From assembly GCF_001806875.1 (NCBI RefSeq), contig NZ_KV786267.1:303-57881 (forward strand): 57,579 bases of DNA, read 5' to 3'. Shown here one piece after another: positions 52,677 through 57,579 of the stretch (position 1 is its first letter; each line of letters starts with the position of its first letter). The stretch is from Corynebacterium sp. HMSC29G08. GTDB lineage: Bacteria > Actinomycetota > Actinomycetes > Mycobacteriales > Mycobacteriaceae. Position numbers and translations under genes: made by a program. The notes beneath the pieces were generated by a model. That model did no database searches. It was not told the DNA's origin and was given only the letters and a program-made list of their open reading frames with translations.

Positions 52677-54314
52677 ATGGCTGATATCACCACCACCCCA
52701 AGCTGGAATGCCCTTGAATCCCTGCACGCTGCAAAGTCCAACCTCACGTTGCGTGAGCTGTTCGCTGAGAACCCGAATCGCGCTCGCGAGCTGACGTTTG
52801 ACGCTGCAGGTCTGCGGGTTGATCTTTCGAAGAACTTGGTTGATGCGCAGGTTATGGAGCAGCTGCGTAATTTGGCACATGATGCGGAGCTTCCCCTGCT
52901 TATCGACGCCATGTTTACCGGCGCCCACCTCAACTCCACTGAGAACCGCGCAGTGCTGCACACCGCGCTGCGTATGCCCGCCGACCAGGATCTGAAGGTT
53001 GATGGCCAAGATGTCGCGGCTGATGTGCACGACGTGTTGGGCCGAATGCGTGATTTTGCTTCCGCGCTTCGCTCCGGCGCGTGGCTTGGGCATACCGGCC
53101 GTACGATTAAGAAGATTGTCAACATTGGCATCGGCGGCTCTGATCTGGGCCCAGCAATGGCAACCAAGGCGCTGCGTGCTTACGCCACGGCCGGCATTAG
53201 TGCAGAGTTTGTTTCCAACGTGGACCCCGCCGACATTGCTGCGGTGTTGGAGCGCTGCAACGCGGAGGAGACGCTGTTTATTATCGCGTCCAAGACGTTT
53301 ACCACGCAGGAGACGCTGACCAACGCCCATGCTGCGAAGCGTTGGCTGCTGGCGCAGTTCGATGGCGATACGTCTGCAATTGCGAAGCACTTCGTGGCGG
53401 TGTCGACCAACGCTGAGAAGGTTGCGGAGTTTGGGATTGACACCAAGAACATGTTCGGGTTCTGGGATTGGGTCGGCGGACGCTACTCTATGGATTCCGC
53501 AATTGGCTTGAGCCTGATGGCGGTTATTGGCCCGATGGACTTCATGCGCATGCTTGAGGGCTTCCACGCTATGGACCAGCACTTCCGCACCACCCCGTTT
53601 GAGCGCAACGTGCCGGTGCTCATGGGCCTGCTCAACGTTTGGTACCGCAACTTCTACGGTGCGCAGACACATGCTGTGTTGCCGTACTCGGAGGATCTGT
53701 CGCGCTTTCCGGCGTATCTGCAGCAGCTGACGATGGAGTCCAACGGTAAGTCCGTAACCAAGGACGGCACGCACGTTACCTATGACACGGGCGAGGTCTT
53801 CTTCGGTGAGCCGGGCACGAACGGCCAGCACGCGTTCTTCCAGCTGATCCACCAGGGCACGTCGCTTGTACCGGCGGATTTCATTGGCTTTGCGCGTCCG
53901 AAGGAGGACTTCCCCACTGCAGACGGCACCGGTTCCATGCATGACCTGCTCATGGGTAACTTCTTCGCGCAGACCAAGGTGCTCGCCTTTGGAAAGACGT
54001 TGGATGAGGTGGTTGCGGAGGGCGTCGATAAGCAACTGGCTCCGCACAAGGTGATGCCGGGCAACCGTCCGACTACCACCATCCTGGCTGAGGAACTCAC
54101 CCCGCAGGCGCTCGGTGCGCTGGTGGCGTTGTATGAGCACATCACCTTTGTGGAGGGTGCAATCTGGGGCATCAACTCCTTCGACCAGTGGGGCGTGGAG
54201 CTGGGCAAACAGCAGGCCAATGATTTGGCTGCCGCGGTGCAGGGGAAGGAAGCACCGGCGAGTGGCGACGGCTCCACTGACGCCCTGATCACCTGGTACC
54301 GGGAGCACCGGTAA
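52677..54314 (+). CDS. pgi: Glucose-6-phosphate isomerase
   Basis: A 545-residue isomerase interconverting glucose-6- and fructose-6-phosphate. Signatures are [50 protein letters not shown], the [14 protein letters not shown] block with the catalytic Glu, [16 protein letters not shown] and, near the end, [14 protein letters not shown] with the catalytic Lys. Length is typical. ATG 52677 is leaderless by position. The stop overlaps the GCS2-family gene start (TAATG), so the two are coupled. Confidence 0.97.
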   Translation: MADITTTPSWNALESLHAAKSNLTLRELFAENPNRARELTFDAAGLRVDLSKNLVDAQVMEQLRNLAHDAELPLLIDAMFTGAHLNSTENRAVLHTALRMPADQDLKVDGQDVAADVHDVLGRMRDFASALRSGAWLGHTGRTIKKIVNIGIGGSDLGPAMATKALRAYATAGISAEFVSNVDPADIAAVLERCNAEETLFIIASKTFTTQETLTNAHAAKRWLLAQFDGDTSAIAKHFVAVSTNAEKVAEFGIDTKNMFGFWDWVGGRYSMDSAIGLSLMAVIGPMDFMRMLEGFHAMDQHFRTTPFERNVPVLMGLLNVWYRNFYGAQTHAVLPYSEDLSRFPAYLQQLTMESNGKSVTKDGTHVTYDTGEVFFGEPGTNGQHAFFQLIHQGTSLVPADFIGFARPKEDFPTADGTGSMHDLLMGNFFAQTKVLAFGKTLDEVVAEGVDKQLAPHKVMPGNRPTTTILAEELTPQALGALVALYEHITFVEGAIWGINSFDQWGVELGKQQANDLAAAVQGKEAPASGDGSTDALITWYREHR

Positions 54315-55801
54315 TGGGCGAGCAGGTCTCAGCGGACTCATATACGCCGAGGCAGCGCACGGTTTACCGCCAAAAGCTGGAGGAAGAGCTCGAAGCGTTT
54401 GACCGTCACTTGCAGGAGGCGGAGTTTACGGATCAGGGCACGATCGGCCTTGAGCTGGAGCTGAATCTTGTGGACGATCAGATGCAGCCTCACCCCAACA
54501 ACCAGACGGTGCTGGCGGGTTTGAGTAAGGAGTACCAGTCTGAAATCGGCCAGTTCAATGTGGAGCTCAACCACCCGCCGCTGCCCATTGCGGGCGACGG
54601 CTTAGCGGAACTGGAGCAGGGTTTAAAGCAGCGTTTCGATGAGGTGGTCACTGCCGCCAAAGCCGCCGGGTCGCAGGTCGCCATGGTAGGGACTCTGCCC
54701 ACGCTGAACACCCAGTTTCTGGAGGGGCCTGATTGGATGACTCCGGAAAACCGCTACGCGGGGCTGGAGAATTCTGTGATGGAATCGCGCGGTGAGCTAG
54801 TCAACGTGAGTCTGTGGCGTGAGGAGAACTACTCGCACGATTTCGATGGTATCGCGCCCGAGTCCGCCTGTACCTCCGTGCAGCTGCACCTGCAAGTCAA
54901 CCCCAACATGTTCGCCAGCGCGTGGAATGCCTCGCAGGCGATTGCCGGTGCCCAAGTTGCGCTGTCTGCAAACTCCCCGCTATTTCTCGGTCACCGCTTG
55001 TGGCACGAGTCGCGCATCCCCGTGTTCACCCAGTCCGTGGATACGCGAACCAAGGAGCTGATCAACCAGGGTGTGCGCCCGCGCGTGTGGTTTGGTGAAA
55101 GCTGGATCACCAGCGTATTCGACCTGTTTGAAGAGAACGTGAGTTACTTCTCTCCCCTGCTTCCGGAAGGCCGCGCAGAGGCCGGCAAGCCGGAGATGCT
55201 TGGGGATAGCCCGGGGCTGCACTACCTGAACCTGCAAAACGGCACTATCTGGCGCTGGAACCGTCCGATTTATGATCCGAACGGGCCTTTAAGCCACATT
55301 CGTATTGAAAACCGCATCCTGCCAGCAGGTCCGACGCTGAAGGACACTGTTTCAGACGCCGCGTTTTACTACGGTTGCGTCAAAATCCTGGCGGAGCAAA
55401 CCCGACCTGTCTGGTCTCGCTTGAGCTTTGAGAACGCGCGCGAGAACTTCCACCAGGGCGCCCGTCACGGTTTAACTGCCAACCTGCACTGGCCAACGCT
55501 TGGCACCATCCCTGTTACGGAGCTGGTGGAAAACCATCTGCTCCCAATCGCGGACGAGGGCCTGCGTGCCTTACACGTAGGCAACGCGTGCCGTGAGGAG
55601 TACCTCGGCATTATTGAGGGCCGCGTACGCACCCGGCAAAACGGGGCAATGTGGCAACTCAACGCGCTGAATAAACTTGCGCCCGCCACCACACCGGAAT
55701 CACCGGTGCGAAAGGAGGCGCTCAAGGAGCTGATGCGGCACTACCTGAAGAATCAGGAAAGCGGCGCGCCGGTATACACTTGGTCATTGGATATTTTGTA
55801 G
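54314..55801 (+). CDS. GCS2-family glutamate-cysteine ligase-like protein
   Basis: A 495-residue ATP-dependent carboxylate-amine ligase of the GCS2 type. Visible blocks are IGLELELNLVDDQ (Mg-binding Glu residues, about 44-56), QFNVELNHPPLPI, CTSVQLHLQVNP and SHIRIENRILPAGPT. Corynebacteria make mycothiol rather than glutathione, so the product need not be gamma-glutamylcysteine; other gamma-glutamyl amides are possible. Its ATG overlaps the pgi stop and DedA follows 15 bp later, forming an apparent operon. Function is not established. Confidence 0.8.
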   Translation: MGEQVSADSYTPRQRTVYRQKLEEELEAFDRHLQEAEFTDQGTIGLELELNLVDDQMQPHPNNQTVLAGLSKEYQSEIGQFNVELNHPPLPIAGDGLAELEQGLKQRFDEVVTAAKAAGSQVAMVGTLPTLNTQFLEGPDWMTPENRYAGLENSVMESRGELVNVSLWREENYSHDFDGIAPESACTSVQLHLQVNPNMFASAWNASQAIAGAQVALSANSPLFLGHRLWHESRIPVFTQSVDTRTKELINQGVRPRVWFGESWITSVFDLFEENVSYFSPLLPEGRAEAGKPEMLGDSPGLHYLNLQNGTIWRWNRPIYDPNGPLSHIRIENRILPAGPTLKDTVSDAAFYYGCVKILAEQTRPVWSRLSFENARENFHQGARHGLTANLHWPTLGTIPVTELVENHLLPIADEGLRALHVGNACREEYLGIIEGRVRTRQNGAMWQLNALNKLAPATTPESPVRKEALKELMRHYLKNQESGAPVYTWSLDIL

Positions 55802-55816
55802 GGCAAGATAGGCCGA

Positions 55817-56461
55817 ATGCAGAGCATCATCGACTGGATCGTTGGCCTTATGGAAGTCCTCGGCGCCCCCGGCGTTGGTATCGCCATCTTGTTGGAGAAC
55901 CTGTTTCCGCCAATTCCTTCCGAAGTGGTGCTGCCGCTTGCCGGCTTCACCGTGGCCCAAGGCTCGCTGAATCTGGTCGCCGTGTTCATCTGGTCGGTGC
56001 TGGGCTCGGTGATCGGCGCCTACATTTTGTACGGCGTCGGTGCGTGGCTTGGCCTTGAGCGCCTGCGCAAGATCGCGGACTGGATGTGGCTGGTGCGTGT
56101 CTCTGACGTGGATAAATCCATGGAGTTCTTTCACAAGCACGGCAAGCCGTCGATCTTCTTCGGTCGTCTCATCCCCGGCATCCGCTCGCTGATCTCCATC
56201 CCGGCGGGCCTGGACCGCATGAGCCTTATCATGTTCGGCCTGTGGACCACGCTGGGCTCCGGCATTTGGAACGCCATCCTGATCTACTTGGGTCTCAAAC
56301 TTGGGGAGAACTGGGAGCAAGCCACCGTCTGGGCGGATAACTACTCCAAGGTCATCTACGGTGTCCTTCTCCTGATCATCTTGGGCTTCTTGGCGTACTT
56401 CATCCGCCGTGCGCTCAAGGAGCGTCAGGAGTCGGCTGGCACTTCGGACACCACCAAATAA
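55817..56461 (+). CDS. DedA family membrane protein
   Basis: A 214-residue DedA/SNARE-associated (VTT-domain) protein, probably a polyprenyl-phosphate or phospholipid flippase or transporter. It has the N-terminal re-entrant region LLENLFPPIPSEVVLPLAGF and the signature FHKHGKPSIFFGRLIPGIRSLISIPAGLDRM with the conserved Gly-Arg. Membrane helices follow (LIYLGLKLG, VIYGVLLLIILGFLAYF). Third gene of the pgi unit. Its last 47 bp overlap the 3' end of the convergent nei gene. Confidence 0.92.
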   Translation: MQSIIDWIVGLMEVLGAPGVGIAILLENLFPPIPSEVVLPLAGFTVAQGSLNLVAVFIWSVLGSVIGAYILYGVGAWLGLERLRKIADWMWLVRVSDVDKSMEFFHKHGKPSIFFGRLIPGIRSLISIPAGLDRMSLIMFGLWTTLGSGIWNAILIYLGLKLGENWEQATVWADNYSKVIYGVLLLIILGFLAYFIRRALKERQESAGTSDTTK

Positions 56462-57233
56462 CCCGCTCCAAATCCCCCTCCCCGCCCAAAAATCCCTTCT
56501 GGATGATGGTTCCGCAGCGCCTACACGGCTTGCCGTATCGACCGAACACATAGCTGGTCTCACCGGCGCGTTTGATACCGGTGGTCACCCTCACCGGCTC
56601 ATCCTTGTTCGCCCAGATCAGCCGTCGCGCAAGGTGCACATGCTTGTCAACGTCCACATCACCCACCCTTTGCGCCGGATGCGTGCCGGCGAGAAAGTTG
56701 ATCTCCGCGCGGTACTCGTTGCCGATTCCGGCGAGGTTGCGTTGATCTAACAGTGCGCGGCCAATTTCCAACTGCGGGCTCGCCTTGATGCGACGTATGG
56801 CTTCTGCAGCGTCGAAGTGCGACGCCAACACATCGGGGCCGAGGTAGCCCATTTCTTGCTCAAACTCGCGGGCGGGAAACACTCGCACAACGCCCAGCCA
56901 GAAGCCGACGAGTTCGATGGGGCTACGTTGGGCGTCGTCAAGCAGAAGCACCACTCGTGCGGCATGAGCTGGTTTTTTCCAACGGGTGCCCGCGCGATGC
57001 ATCGCCCAGGTGCCCTCCATTTTCAGGTGGGTATGCAGGATTTGGGGCTGGTGGCCGGGTGCGGCGAACTGCATAAAGAGATGCTTGCCATAGGGCCAGA
57101 CGCGCTCACACGTCATGCCTGTGAAATCAACGGTGGCGTAGCGCGGCACACGGATCGAAGTCTTGAGCACCTCTCGTCGGGTCATCCACTGCAGACGTTT
57201 GGAAAGCTGATAGACCGAATCCCCTTCAGGCAT
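56415..57233 (-). CDS. nei: Fpg/Nei family DNA glycosylase (endonuclease VIII)
   Basis: A 272-residue bifunctional glycosylase/AP lyase removing oxidised bases. The N-terminus is PEGDSVYQL: Pro is the catalytic nucleophile and PEGD the Nei signature. The H2TH region has ALLDQRNLAGIGNEYRAEINFLAG. The zinc finger is CRRCGTIIQKGF...WWCPKCQP, with all four cysteines. A TAGACT hexamer 6 nt before ATG 57233 marks a leaderless start. With the Mpg and Tag-like genes it is the third base-excision glycosylase in the window. Confidence 0.94.
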   Translation of the reverse strand: MPEGDSVYQLSKRLQWMTRREVLKTSIRVPRYATVDFTGMTCERVWPYGKHLFMQFAAPGHQPQILHTHLKMEGTWAMHRAGTRWKKPAHAARVVLLLDDAQRSPIELVGFWLGVVRVFPAREFEQEMGYLGPDVLASHFDAAEAIRRIKASPQLEIGRALLDQRNLAGIGNEYRAEINFLAGTHPAQRVGDVDVDKHVHLARRLIWANKDEPVRVTTGIKRAGETSYVFGRYGKPCRRCGTIIQKGFLGGEGDLERVIWWCPKCQPTPDAP

Positions 57234-57239
57234 GCCCGG

Positions 57240-57245
57240 AGTCTA
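57240..57245 (-). promoter_or_regulatory. -10 element, leaderless promoter of nei
   Basis: TAGACT on the minus strand, 6 nt before ATG 57233. Confidence 0.45.
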
Positions 57246-57271
57246 CAACGCTAGGCCGTTGCGGGATTGAA

Positions 57272-57579
57272 CTACTCCAAACCTGCAGCCTGCAAAGCAA
57301 CAACCGCCATCGACGTCGTCGACGTCTTGCCATGCGTGCCGGCGAGCAGGACTTGGGTGTAGCCCTCCATAAGCTCCCCAAGCAAATCCGAGCGGCGAAT
57401 CACCGGAATGTTCTCCTCCTGCGCGCGCACCAGCTCCGGATTGTCCTTGGGGATCGCCGCGAAACTCGTCACCACCACCGTGGGCAGCTGGCCGGAAAGC
57501 TCAAGGTTCTCACGCACATGACCCACGGCAACCTTCGCGCCTTGAGAGCGAAGCGCACGAACCGGACGCGAATCCTTCA
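57272..57579 (-). pseudogene. murC: MurC N-terminal fragment, truncated after the P-loop (runs off the window)
   Basis: About 101 codons of UDP-N-acetylmuramate-alanine ligase, open at the right edge. The sequence reads [20 protein letters not shown], then [19 protein letters not shown], then [14 protein letters not shown], then the ATP-binding [14 protein letters not shown]. It continues [10 protein letters not shown] and meets a TAG at 57272-57274. Full MurC has about 480 residues; the central ATPase domain beyond the P-loop and the C-terminal domain are absent, and the following bases do not resume MurC in any frame that I can see before nei. It is therefore a broken or partial copy; a functional murC would lie elsewhere, in the dcw cluster. 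Confidence 0.72.

Noticed and set aside
52638..54341. A long minus-strand extension in frame with the MhuD-like gene
   Set aside because: The upstream 560 codons are the antisense of pgi. The MhuD-like protein has its own ATG at 52637 matching the family N-terminus.

Overview
The window is chromosomal DNA of a Corynebacterium-type actinobacterium of moderately high GC. The evidence is a DtxR-style heme-iron locus (hmuO, htaA, hmuTUV, htaB), a BCCT transporter between rsmI and metG, a DUF348/G5 resuscitation-promoting factor, and gene order resembling what I recall of C. glutamicum (pgi, pcrA, purNH, rpsR to rpmF, mprAB, galU, betP, metG, rpf2, ksgA, ispE) and of M. tuberculosis (Rv0946c to Rv1011 region). 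It is not a plasmid, phage or island. I saw no insertion sequence, CRISPR array or integrase.

Layout. 0.2-2.5 kb: a two-gene unit that looks like UDP-sulfoquinovose synthase plus a sulfoquinovosyl-type GT4 glycosyltransferase. 2.5-5.1 kb: gapB and an enoyl-CoA hydratase-fold hydrolase. 5.1-13.3 kb: a compact heme acquisition and degradation locus with DtxR-type boxes in three intergenic regions. 13.4-17.2 kb: a DNA glycosylase, PPK2 polyphosphate kinase, a secreted protein and an ABC-F ATPase. 17.3-27.7 kb: ispE-ksgA-rpfB-tatD, a DUF3806 gene, metG, betP, rsmI and pmt. 27.7-29.5 kb: an orphan zf-HC2 membrane protein, DoxX, a Tag-family glycosylase lacking its zinc ligands, and tRNA-Ala(CGC). 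29.6-34.9 kb: a division/envelope block (GlpR-like membrane protein, rimJ, MoeA/Glp, galU, 5-FTHF cyclo-ligase, SAF-domain protein). 35-39.2 kb: moaB, the HtrA-like protease and the MprAB two-component system. 39.3-41.7 kb: six zinc-free ribosomal protein genes (L32, L31B, L28, L33, S14, S18) flanking mscL. 41.7-49.6 kb: a long palindrome, two serine beta-lactamase-fold paralogues, purH/purN, a multispan membrane protein and two LytM peptidases. 49.6-57.6 kb: pcrA, chorismate mutase, a MhuD-like heme monooxygenase, pgi, a GCS2 ligase, DedA, nei, and a murC fragment that stops just after the P-loop at the window edge.

How the genes work together. The 5-13 kb locus can take heme from surface HtaA-domain proteins, pass it to HmuT, import it through HmuUV and open it with HmuO. 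A second, structurally unrelated heme-degrading enzyme of MhuD type lies 40 kb away beside pgi. GalU makes UDP-glucose, the presumed substrate of the SqdB-like enzyme at the left end. A recurrent feature is leaderless promoters: at least seventeen genes have a TANNNT -10 hexamer 6 to 8 nt before the start codon and no Shine-Dalgarno sequence.
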